64,000 nt of DNA, taken from assembly GCA_002238525.1 (NCBI GenBank), contig MPMN01000002.1, positions 1 through 64,000 on the forward strand, written 5' to 3'. The DNA is from Flavobacteriaceae bacterium bin25. Its GTDB lineage: Bacteria; Bacteroidota; Bacteroidia; Flavobacteriales; Flavobacteriaceae. The notes beneath the pieces were generated by a model. The model did no database searches, was not told the DNA's origin, and saw only the letters and a program-made list of their open reading frames with translations. Shown one piece after another: positions 57,001-64,000 of this stretch (positions within the stretch are counted from its first letter, which is position 1; the number at the start of each line of letters is the position of its first letter). The translations under genes were made by a program, and so were the position numbers.

Positions 57001-58336
57001 CATCAGATATTCTTTTCTTGGAGTCTATTGGGGAGGAATATGGCACAAGATTTTTGTTTTCTAGTTTTATTTGAACTCCGAAAAAAGTTTTCAAATTGAC
57101 TTTTTCATTTGCTATAGAATAAAAACTTTTATCACTTGTGCTTTGAAAAGAAGTTGATGTGTTTACAAGTTGAATCTTTAAAAACACTTTTTCTTCTTTT
57201 GAGCGACTGTCATTGCTTAATTGTATGTTAGCGGATATAGATGCGAAATCATTTTTAGAAGCGTCAATTTTGAATTTATAAATATCTTTTAATCCGTTAG
57301 ACACTAATTCAAGATTTTCATCATAAACCGAAATGTTATCATTTAATTCATTTTTAAATGTCAATCTACTAATCGATTTGTGAGCATTGAGACCTTTAAT
57401 TCTAAGTAATCTTTCAATGTAATTTGATTTCCATAAACCATAATCATTAGAAGATTTAACATTCAATAAGTTCTGAAAATGTTCTAAATAGATTTCTTTT
57501 TCTTCTATTTCTTGAATGAACTCGTAAAGTTTTAATCGCTCATCAAGATGTTCGCTTTTTACGAAATTTTTCAATAATGCATTTTTGATATTATTCAAAT
57601 ACTCCTTTCTTTTAACTCCGATATCAACCACCTCTTTTTTCTTCCAATTTTCCAAGAAATCAACGGATATTTTTTGTTCTATTTCCTTGATTTTTTTCCT
57701 AATTTTCTCTTGATTCAATTTTGAACTCATCAGAAATTCATTTTTACCAACTTTTTTTACATAAAATGAATCAAGCCCATACTTTTTGATGAATCCCAAG
57801 AATGATTTTGAATTATCTACCTCAAGCAACAGTCCATATCTATCATTGAATTCATTTTTCTTGGGTGGTATTTTCGTGTAATGACGAAATGAAATTTTGA
57901 ATTCTATAAAATCATCATTGAAATCTTGTTTGTTTAAGCACAAGGTTATTCCCATTGTTCTAGGGTATCGTTGGCTTGCTTCAATAGTATCTTCTTCATC
58001 TGTAATAGTCTCAGAATCATTGGAATCTATATCTTCTTCCTTATCATCAATGTTTTCGGTGATTTCAGATGCTTTAGGTCTGTTTTCTCCATATTTATCT
58101 TTTTTGCTGTTGTCTTCAGGAAAAAGAATTCCAGTAGAATAATAAAGACCAGGCACAGTATTTAGGATTTCTGATTTGTAATCTATAGGTTTTTGTTTTG
58201 AAAGATATTGTCTAGATATAAATTTATTTTTTGTATCAATATACCGATATCCACAAGCTCCAGGACCAAGTGTTTGCTCTCTAATGAATCTCTCAAGAGA
58301 GTCTCTTTTTTTATTAAATTTAGTCATCGTATTCAA
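54089..58336 (-). CDS. drmA: DrmA-like SF2 helicase of a DISARM-type system
   Basis: A 1415-residue protein. The N-terminus (GPGACGYRYI, then PGLYYSTGILFPED) fits DrmA. The long middle (to about 680) has coiled, Lys/Glu-rich character. The helicase core starts at VWFPTGGGKTESYLGIIAL (Walker A, about 695). A Cys4 zinc ribbon (CPWCHSKL ... CTNNKCAF, about 807-840) sits between motifs I and II. Motif II is IIQDELHLLLGPLGSAVAQF (DELH, about 930). SSTATARNAESQI follows, and the C-terminal motifs are ATNMISVGVDVPRLNTMLIN and QSTSRVARKHPGLVV. The PLGS and VARKHPG forms are characteristic of this helicase group. It overlaps the upstream gene by 17 bp and leads into drmB after 3 bp. Confidence 0.82.
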   Translation of the reverse strand: MNTMTKFNKKRDSLERFIREQTLGPGACGYRYIDTKNKFISRQYLSKQKPIDYKSEILNTVPGLYYSTGILFPEDNSKKDKYGENRPKASEITENIDDKEEDIDSNDSETITDEEDTIEASQRYPRTMGITLCLNKQDFNDDFIEFKISFRHYTKIPPKKNEFNDRYGLLLEVDNSKSFLGFIKKYGLDSFYVKKVGKNEFLMSSKLNQEKIRKKIKEIEQKISVDFLENWKKKEVVDIGVKRKEYLNNIKNALLKNFVKSEHLDERLKLYEFIQEIEEKEIYLEHFQNLLNVKSSNDYGLWKSNYIERLLRIKGLNAHKSISRLTFKNELNDNISVYDENLELVSNGLKDIYKFKIDASKNDFASISANIQLSNDSRSKEEKVFLKIQLVNTSTSFQSTSDKSFYSIANEKVNLKTFFGVQIKLENKNLVPYSSPIDSKKRISDDEENINLMLYKDQKVYGIGHGCSIIHEIEGNKKAIMTEYIPHFDTPDVEFITRKKGELILKEGNSNIYIDAPYFKETKFLQFKWLSVFSEATDQEIINGLLEFVDAYGSWIKTRKIPYEHKDIAEKELEKCSEDYQRMRKNIEVLLCSKENRQNLHCFRLMNAVMFMQLWHGVKSEKGEVEEIMSNEAFVDFDFEFYKSQKDDLFAANQSASWRPFQLAFILLNLDGIFQLPDDSSWTKRNDLVDLVWFPTGGGKTESYLGIIALTIINRRKCSPTNGGGTAVIMRYTLRLLTIQQFQRATLLIMALELCRRWELYDLGKEPITIGLWVGDSQIPNKTENLKKEYKKLNENNSNKLPFLECPWCHSKLKGEASEIINSDIYLNGKILLKCTNNKCAFSHNKRKKYRKKHQGSLPVSLSDEIIYRHPPALLFGTVDKFASLAHKVSNKDEDRNKDTRRLFGVGNWENGKPQKGYLPPDLIIQDELHLLLGPLGSAVAQFEAAIDQLSTRKDGTRPKIISSTATARNAESQIEALFDRDVNVFPKSGIESDDSFFAYHKREYEHSGTEKKCNYISKRKYLGLMTNGRSATWMQMRLTAIILTHRALFELNELKEIGPIDPKQYPKELEQVMNNYHTLVSYFSSLNEVAKTQSQLDSYLIREVRKVFNRVIRPRKLMQRMYAYSEITNKELTGRISGQEVKTTLKSISNDWKISDRLKKNKTDSVPEFLAATNMISVGVDVPRLNTMLINSMPKNFAEYIQSTSRVARKHPGLVVTIHNPYRSRDVSHYERFIEFHQKMYTYIEPISITPFTNNAIDKFMGLYLVTLIRHDKIAGLRKINSKGFIDRKSPCEFHGENIEDKIDEIVEEMALYFNKRIEKKESSLSTILYQSNIESMKKWWKESLIDWNRLANESLKDGIELVFNNKSDISKQKQEQLFVGIDEYKENVHSNKWKIPYSLRVIEPETSIKISKF

Positions 58337-60923
58337 TCGAATGCACTCTTGTTAGTTGAAGGTTTGATTTTGTTAGACTTATAGAATTTATTAGATACTC
58401 TGTAAGTTCTTCAGTGGTCAGATCCCATTCATTATAGGGATTGATTCTTTTAATTTTTTCGATGTTGTTGGTTAAAATCTCATCTATATTGTCATTTTTC
58501 TTAAAGCATCCTATTTCAATGAAAAAAGTCAAAAATTCATTCATTTTTTTAGTGAATTTTGTTTTATTTTTAGATTGAGAATTGGATATACGCAACAGCA
58601 ATCTGAAATAGTTATTTGGAAGACCTAAATAAGAGCATAATTCTTTAAACATCTTTTTATTTTGGATAATTAGGCTGGGGTGTTCTGGTTGCGACCATGC
58701 CTTTATAAAATGATTAAACGACACCATCTTGAGTTTTTTTTCTTTTAAATACTTTTTTATTTGAGAATATAAAGTCCATTCTTTCGAATAGATTTCGGAT
58801 TTAGGATATTGTTCGGGGATATTATCAATATCATCAGAAATTTCCTCAACTTTTAACTTTAAGAGGTTCTTCCATAATTTTTCGTCGTTTGTATCCTTTA
58901 GCCCATACTTATGTCTAATCCGGCTTAATTCTAATTCGAGAGCATTTTGATTTTTCTGCAATTCTTTTGGTGGTTCAAAATGTTTGGATATATCTTCAAA
59001 AGTGATGTATTCTGGATTGCATTCTTTTATTTCATCAAATTCATCGCATAAATCAGATATTCTCATTGCTTTAAACTGAGCATTCTTATTTATTGTCATA
59101 ATCTTTATCGAATGCTCATGGGTTTTTTGATTTGAATAATCTTTATTTATAATACAAGTTATTCGTTCGTCGAAACGATAATTATTCTCTAATTCATAAT
59201 TTAAATAATCATAGTCTTTAGATTGTTGTTTCCACAATTCTAAATTTTCTTTTAATCTTTTCCACTGAAAATATTTTGTCCTAAAGGGATGATTCAATAT
59301 TTTATATAGATTTTCTTCTAACACGATTTGTTTTTGTCGGTATCTCATGGCAAAAAGAGGTTCGAGTAAATAGAAAGAAATTGGGATGTTTTGATCAATC
59401 TTGCTGTTTTCATATATATTTGGATAAAAACTATTGAAGCGATTCCCTTGGTCTCTATAGGAAAGAATGACGGCAGATTCTGTTTTTGTTGATTCCAATT
59501 GTTTCCAAGAAGTAAATGAATCCGTTTCGCCATTCATGGAAAGACTATAAGAAATCAATTTGCATAATTTTTTATCCCTTATTACAGAATCATCGAAGAT
59601 TAATTTAGAGTGTTTTTTTAATGATTTTTGAATTTCCACATTAATACCGAGTGCAACTATTTCATCTAGGAAATCTGAGAGTGTTTCGTTGAGGGTTTTA
59701 AAATTTTCATTTTTAAATAATTCGTTGATTGTTTCGTTGTTTTCACTTCCAATATATTTGGAAACTTCATTAGCAGGAAACAACTTATTCAAAATATGTT
59801 CCTTGATTTCTTTTGTGTAGCATACATTGAATAAATTTTTGTTGTGAAAAGATTTTAATTGCCCTAATTCTTCGGGTAAATTTTCTACGAAATTCGACCA
59901 AGAATCAGATGTAGAGAGACCAAAGAAAGTCTCTTTTATTTCAATAGTATTTTTTTCATTGCCATTGGTATTCAATTCTTCTTTTAGAATGACATATGTC
60001 TCTGAGTTTTCACTCTTTTTTGGAGTTAATTTCTCTTTTATTTCCTTTAAGCGTTTTTGAAGATAGTTAATGTCTGAGTTTTTTTTACCGAAAGTGACAA
60101 CGATCAGATGTTCGAAATCTGTTCCTCCGTCTTGGTTCCATTCATTGAGATCTTCTTGGCTGAAATCTTCTGCCCAACTATTACCTGTACAATCGAACAG
60201 AATTATTGTTTTGATATATTCCAAAATATCAGAAAGTCCACCATAATCTTCATAATTCTCATCTAAATCGTTTAAATCATTTATGTTGTTTGCTTTATCA
60301 GGGGCATTTAAAATACAATAAGAGGGCAAGATGTCAAATTGGAGACAATCAACTCCATAAGGCTTAGAATTAAATACAGTTTTTAATGCATTTTGATATT
60401 TTATAGGAGAATTGAAAAGCATAAAACAATCCTTGATATTTGATTTCATCAATTTCGTATAATGTGAAATTTGACTATTGTTTATTGTTCGACTTTTCTT
60501 CCATTGTTTGTGTTTTAGGCTTCCAGCTTTTGCATTTTCAGGAATGTGGCATAATTTTATTTTCTCTTTATTTAGTCTTTTTATTGTTTCTTCCACTTTA
60601 CACTTTAGTTGGTTTTCTTCCGATTTAGATTTTAATTTTTTGACGTGCTCAAAACTCCACACAACTATAAACTTGGCGATTAGATTTTTGATTTTATCAT
60701 CTAATCTTGTTTCAAAATGGAGATGAAAAAAAGCAGGTAAGAGTTTGTCTTTTAGATTTCTGCTGTAATGATAGCAGAGTAATTTATCTAAATAGTTGAT
60801 GATGTTTTTTGTGCACTCATCATCTTTAGGATAGAGATTGAGATTGTTAAATACACCCTCAAATTTTCCATCGCATTGTTGAAAAAGATGGGGCAGATAT
60901 TTTTGAGTGTGCCTTCTAACCAT
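58320..60923 (-). CDS. Unrecognised 867-residue protein, first gene of the DISARM-like operon
   Basis: I do not recognise this protein. It is Lys/Asn/Glu-rich and apparently soluble. Notable segments: KTIILFDCTGNSWAEDFSQE followed by EHLIVVTFGKKN (about 230-275, alternating strand/helix like a Rossmann-type or nuclease fold), AVILSYRDQGNRFNSFYPNI (about 485-505), and LNHPFRTKYFQWKRLKENLE (about 545-565). Acidic residues abound but no Walker, PD-ExK, HNH or PLD motif is evident. It overlaps drmA by 17 bp, so it belongs to the same transcript. The place in the operon matches DrmE of class 2 DISARM (a protein of similar size without known domain). That equivalence is an inference I could not verify. 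Confidence 0.7.
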   Translation of the reverse strand: MVRRHTQKYLPHLFQQCDGKFEGVFNNLNLYPKDDECTKNIINYLDKLLCYHYSRNLKDKLLPAFFHLHFETRLDDKIKNLIAKFIVVWSFEHVKKLKSKSEENQLKCKVEETIKRLNKEKIKLCHIPENAKAGSLKHKQWKKSRTINNSQISHYTKLMKSNIKDCFMLFNSPIKYQNALKTVFNSKPYGVDCLQFDILPSYCILNAPDKANNINDLNDLDENYEDYGGLSDILEYIKTIILFDCTGNSWAEDFSQEDLNEWNQDGGTDFEHLIVVTFGKKNSDINYLQKRLKEIKEKLTPKKSENSETYVILKEELNTNGNEKNTIEIKETFFGLSTSDSWSNFVENLPEELGQLKSFHNKNLFNVCYTKEIKEHILNKLFPANEVSKYIGSENNETINELFKNENFKTLNETLSDFLDEIVALGINVEIQKSLKKHSKLIFDDSVIRDKKLCKLISYSLSMNGETDSFTSWKQLESTKTESAVILSYRDQGNRFNSFYPNIYENSKIDQNIPISFYLLEPLFAMRYRQKQIVLEENLYKILNHPFRTKYFQWKRLKENLELWKQQSKDYDYLNYELENNYRFDERITCIINKDYSNQKTHEHSIKIMTINKNAQFKAMRISDLCDEFDEIKECNPEYITFEDISKHFEPPKELQKNQNALELELSRIRHKYGLKDTNDEKLWKNLLKLKVEEISDDIDNIPEQYPKSEIYSKEWTLYSQIKKYLKEKKLKMVSFNHFIKAWSQPEHPSLIIQNKKMFKELCSYLGLPNNYFRLLLRISNSQSKNKTKFTKKMNEFLTFFIEIGCFKKNDNIDEILTNNIEKIKRINPYNEWDLTTEELTEYLINSISLTKSNLQLTRVHSIEYDD

Positions 60924-60954
60924 TCATATTACAATTAATTACTCATCGCACAAT

Positions 60955-60983
60955 CAAATCTCATGTGAAAATATATTCACAAA
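60955..60983 (-). promoter_or_regulatory. Candidate Bacteroidota promoter of the DISARM-like operon
   Basis: On the minus strand, TTTG at 60983-60980 is followed after 17 bases by GAGATTTG at 60962-60955, close to the -33 TTTG / -7 TAnnTTTG consensus (one -7 base differs). It lies about 32 bases before the ATG at 60923. Confidence 0.35.
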
Positions 60984-61079
60984 CTCATTTGACTTAGGAT
61001 CTACAAAAAACGAAGTTAATTATTCAGGTTCATAAAATCAACCCTTAAATGCAACTTTTTGTCATAATCATTCCACAGT

Positions 61080-61365
61080 TATCAATCGTTTTGGTTATAA
61101 GGTTGCTTTTCACCACAGGGGATAGCTTCTTCTGGGAAAAATCATCATTGTCTAATGTTATTTTCGAGGGTTTTCTAAAAGATTTTAGCAACCAAAATCC
61201 GAAAGAACTTAAAAATTATGATTATAGATAATGTCGGCTTTCATGCTCGGAAGAATATTACCATTATACAAAACATTAAGCCTAGAATTCCCCCTTATAC
61301 CCCAGAGCCTATTCCCGCTGAAAAGGTATGGCAATGGATGAAATAGTGACTATGAAATTCCATAA
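61080..61365 (+). mobile_element. IS630-family transposase remnant (copy 2)
   Basis: This repeats the DDE half of the IS630 remnant at 12800-13662: gggatagcttct with the following catcatcattgtctaatgtt-like stretch, then ILK(I)MIIDN-type sequence, AFMLGRILPLY in another frame, and YTPEPIPAEKVWQWMK and a stop. It lacks the extra 50 bases present in copy 1. Both ends are lost. It directly precedes, and probably removed, the 5' half of the S8 protease gene. Confidence 0.7.
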
Positions 61366-61375
61366 AACGGTATGT

Positions 61376-62512
61376 CCAAAGGGTAAGAGTTCCCTGCCTC
61401 GTACTCCAGAAAAAGCCATTTAGATTTAATCAAATTTTTACCCAAAAATAAACAGAACAAACACCTGTTTAGACCTGATGTCATCAATGCTGGCGGGGAT
61501 TATGAAAAGAATAACTCTATTATAGAAGTTGAAAAGGATACATCTATGGAGGTACTTTCGGCCGATTCTGCAGTTGGTTTTTATAAGGTTATTGGCACAA
61601 GCTTCTCAACACCATTAACAGCAAACACAGCGGCTCAAATTCAAAAAAAATACCCGACCATTAGAGCCCAGACCATCAAGGTCTTAATTATAAATGGGGC
61701 ATCATTGAAAAATATCCAATTTGATAATGATGTTAAGAATCTCCAAAGTAAAATAGCGGGACATGGATTGGTCAACCCGTTTGGCAGTCTTAATTCTTCT
61801 GACAACGAGATTACATTTGTGATTGAGGATGAAATAATGCCTGGTAAAATGAAAGTTTTTCCTTGAATTTTCCTGATTATTTAACAAAAGGAAATCTTGG
61901 AAAACGTAACGGTCTTCTAAAATGTACCGCCACTCTCTGTTTTAGTTTTGAGCATATAATAAATTATCAACTTGGATATTGTCCACTATAGATGGCTTTC
62001 TCAATATTCAGAAATCATTCCGGAACCCAAATCTTGGAAAAAGAGATGAGCTTAAAATCCAAATTGAAATCAAGCTGGTCTCAAAATAATCGATTGAAAC
62101 AGAAACCTGTGCCAGCTTCCAATACTCAAAAAATTAGTTTTTCCATCGGTGAGAAAGACTTAAAGGATGAAAGAAATACCTTTAAATTGGCAGTCCATTA
62201 CTTATTGAACTCCCAATTGCTAGGGGATACGAGTAATACCATTTAAACACTACATTTACTCAACAAGTTTATATGTTTACTCTACGGCTAAACAACTTAG
62301 GCATTAAATTTTCTATGAGTAACTTTAATGTTTAAAGGGTATAACTATAAAATCAACCATCCTTTTTCTATGACCATTACTGTTGAGGAAAACCTAAAGG
62401 AAACTCAAAAGGCTGGGAAGCTTTATTCCGAAATGACCGCTATCAATTAAGTTGAGAACATTGCTGAAGTTGTAGATCAAGCGACAATAGATGTGAATCT
62501 GGAAAATGAATA
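61376..62512 (+). pseudogene. Subtilisin-like (S8) serine protease, truncated, frameshifted and interrupted
   Basis: The frame begins EFPASYSRKSHLDLIKFLPK, then HLFRPDVINAGGDYEKNNS and the catalytic serine motif VIGTSFSTPLTANTAAQIQK, as in S8 proteases. The Asp and His catalytic segments are absent (5' end removed at the IS630 remnant). After MKVFP the frame shifts by one base and continues LNFPDYLTKGNLGKRNGL, CTATLCFSFEHIINYQLGY, a stop, MAFSIFRNHSGTQILEKEMS and SSWSQNNRLKQKPVPASNTQ. The 105-bp element interrupts GDTSN, and YKINHPFSMTITVEENLKET follows. This C-terminal architecture fits the S8 partner of AAA ATPases (IetS-like). The gene ends about 16 bp from the convergent ATPase gene. Confidence 0.75.
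62237..62341 (-). mobile_element. 105-bp miniature inverted-repeat element, copy C
   Basis: Exactly 105 bp in the opposite orientation to copies A and B: TACCATTTAAACACT at the left, TTTAAAGGGTA at the right, flanked by TAA at 62234-62236 and TAA at 62342-62344. It differs from copy A at only a handful of bases. It lies in the S8 protease pseudogene: deleting 105 bp plus one TAA joins GDTSN to YKINHPFS in frame. Confidence 0.92.
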
Positions 62513-62528
62513 ATCAGGATATCAATAA

Positions 62529-63557
62529 TTAATCTTTGCTGAATTCTTGCTTTTCTTTCAAAAGAAGTTCCCTCCAAATGTCCGTCTGAACGATTATCTT
62601 GTTTTCCCAGATATCGTTCTGTCGCTCAAACAAACTTCTTTTTATTGCTGTTATCAATATTTTTTTAATGCTGAAATAGGAAAGCCCTTGTACACTATCG
62701 ACAAATTCTTGCAGAACATTTAGGCTATCGAACTGGAAATGTCCATTTTTTAAGACGAGTCTGACTAGATCCTTAATATTCTCTATATCAGGTAAAGGAA
62801 ACTCAATACTGGTGTCAAATCTTCGTAGTAGTGCATTATCAACCATGTTTTTTTGGTTCGTAGCAGCGATGACAATACTTGTCTGTGGCAAATAGTCAAA
62901 AAGCTGTAATAGGCTATTAACCACCCGTTTCATTTCTGCATGGTCTTGGTTGTAATCTCTCAGCTTTCCCAGAGAATCAAATTCGTCAAAAAATAAAATA
63001 CAATCTTCAGTAGAAGCCTTTCGGAAGATTTTCGCCAAGTTTTTGCTGGTTTGTCCCAGTTTTGATGAGACGATGGCACCCAGATTAACCACAATCATCG
63101 GCTTTTTTAACTCGCCTGCAAGGACATAAGAAGCTAAGGTCTTTCCACACCCTGACGTGCCGTGTAGCAATAGTTTATTGGAGACCGGTAAATCATATTT
63201 CTGCAATAATTTACGGGACTTATGTTCCTTTATAAAGAAATGCAGTTGCTCCCTTACCTGTTCGCTACACACCAAATTATCGAAAGAGTATTCTGAAGTC
63301 AACTTTTCCAAAATCAGATCACTTACTTCCCCATCCACCATAGGTTGATAATGAATAGGGGAGCCTATTTTGGTCAATCCATTCCTATGCCGTTGCTTAG
63401 TAACATCCTTCAATATAGATTGTAATTGAATGGCGAAATTTACCTTTCTGGTCTTTTTGGAGTATTCTATGAGCTCGTTCAAGGAAAATAATAGTTTTTG
63501 CTGGTCATTTTCCAGACCATATTTCGCTATTTCTTTTATGTAATCAAACTGGCTCAT
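62529..63557 (-). CDS. AAA+ ATPase of IetA type
   Basis: A 342-residue AAA+ ATPase (frame open to 63668 with a GTG, adding 37 residues). I prefer the ATG at 63555-63557, where MSQFDYIKEIAKYGLENDQQ starts the helical N-terminal region usual for this family. Walker A is LLHGTSGCGKTLASYVLAG, Walker B is CILFFDEFDSLGK, sensor 1 is SIVIAATNQKN, and the arginine-finger region is NALLRRFDTSIEFPLPD. The family pairs with S8 proteases, IetA with IetS, in a toxin/defence module. Here the only S8 gene is the broken one that faces it tail to tail. Alone, the ATPase could be an orphan antitoxin-like partner or could work with another protease elsewhere. Confidence 0.82.
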   Translation of the reverse strand: MSQFDYIKEIAKYGLENDQQKLLFSLNELIEYSKKTRKVNFAIQLQSILKDVTKQRHRNGLTKIGSPIHYQPMVDGEVSDLILEKLTSEYSFDNLVCSEQVREQLHFFIKEHKSRKLLQKYDLPVSNKLLLHGTSGCGKTLASYVLAGELKKPMIVVNLGAIVSSKLGQTSKNLAKIFRKASTEDCILFFDEFDSLGKLRDYNQDHAEMKRVVNSLLQLFDYLPQTSIVIAATNQKNMVDNALLRRFDTSIEFPLPDIENIKDLVRLVLKNGHFQFDSLNVLQEFVDSVQGLSYFSIKKILITAIKRSLFERQNDIWENKIIVQTDIWRELLLKEKQEFSKD

Positions 63558-63669
63558 AAGAAAATTCTTCGAAGTTAGGATGTAACTAAATTTACCAAAT
63601 CCAAATACGGTAGAAATAGAACACAGCAAACTATTGTGCAAAGTAACAGAATATTTGGGTTCCCTCACA

Positions 63670-63990
63670 ATGTGAAAATAGGCATGAGCTGGTTATAGAT
63701 TAATTCAACTCTCTGAACGTACCTGTTATGGTCATAAGTGTCTTTACTTCTTATCCCTAAATTTTTGATCAATTGTTCGATATTTAACCCTCATAAGGAT
63801 TGTTCCGACCTAATCTCATTTTATCAGGCGGATTCTGCTCCGATCCATGGATAAGATTTTCACTTCTCAAATCACATACTTCAATAACTTCCACAATTGA
63901 CCATTTCTATGATACAAATTATTGTTTAAGCAGAATTCAAGTTCTAGTAAAACTTCGGGATTTGCAAGCAAAAACCTTCAATCATAACGT
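63670..63990 (-). pseudogene. Degraded coding remnant, family unknown
   Basis: On the minus strand upstream of the AAA gene, frames read LLANPEVLLELEFCLNNNLY, then (after a shift) NLIHGSEQNPPDKMRLGRNN and PYEG, then (after another) IEQLIKNLGIRSKDTYDHNR and YVQRVE. They look like one protein broken by at least two frame changes, or the tail of a gene beginning outside the window. I cannot name it. Confidence 0.35.
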
Positions 63991-64000
63991 AAGTGTTATA

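Overview
The window looks like chromosomal DNA of a member of the Bacteroidota, probably a free-living or marine Cytophagales- or Flavobacteriia-like polysaccharide user. The evidence is low G+C, few Shine-Dalgarno sites, an ECF sigma/FecR pair with a C-terminal DUF4974-like domain, a CarboxypepD_reg-plug TonB-dependent receptor, DUF3108 and DUF2490 proteins, an M23 peptidase with the GPHVCYRF form of the HxH motif, and lipoprotein signal peptides. I saw no tRNA, rRNA or CRISPR array.

Layout. 1-1300: remnants of insertion sequences. 1.5-12.6 kb: mostly housekeeping genes (asd, alr, recJ, pgi), an M23 lipoprotein, a DUF3108 protein and a large GH16 glucanase. 12.8-20.9 kb: a repeat-rich, IS-ridden zone around a 1354-residue lipoprotein (eight cysteine-paired repeat domains, a Thr/Pro linker, then a long DUF285 repeat array). 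21-29 kb: a second GH16 lipoprotein, a sodium/solute symporter, an M20 amidohydrolase, an alanine/glycine symporter with a small secreted partner, and a 2-hydroxyacid dehydrogenase. 29.2-40.9 kb: ECF sigma factor, FecR, NupC-type nucleoside transporter, TonB-dependent receptor, nucleoside phosphorylase, glycerophosphodiesterase and mannonate dehydratase. This part also holds degraded stubs of phosphopentomutase (deoB) and uronate isomerase (uxaC), so a nucleoside/uronate utilisation locus is decaying here.

41.5-63.6 kb is a defence-rich region. A type III restriction-modification operon (mod-res) has its mod gene split by an 11-C homopolymer. Changing the tract to 12 or 9 C would fuse the truncated 650-codon mod frame to the 206-codon frame downstream and give a protein of about 866-867 residues, so this looks like a phase-variable methyltransferase. 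After a GNAT gene, a membrane protein, uvrC and a eukaryote-type UDP-glucose dehydrogenase comes a tight three-gene operon. It encodes an unrecognised 867-residue protein, a DrmA-like helicase and a DrmB-like DUF1998 protein, without an adjacent methyltransferase or DrmC. Next is a broken subtilisin-like (S8) protease gene facing an intact AAA+ ATPase, which together resemble an IetAS-type pair that has lost its protease.

Mobile DNA links the regions. A previously unlabelled 105-bp miniature inverted-repeat element is present three times (13666, 19187, 62237). Each copy is exactly 105 bp and flanked by a perfect 3-bp TAA/TTA duplication. Two copies interrupt recognisable genes whose reading frames are restored by conceptual excision. 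A shorter 42-bp derivative supplies the stop codon of the DUF285 lipoprotein. Three remnants of an IS1634-like element (two internally deleted, one a terminal fragment), two IS630 remnants and two IS5-family remnants complete the mobile content.
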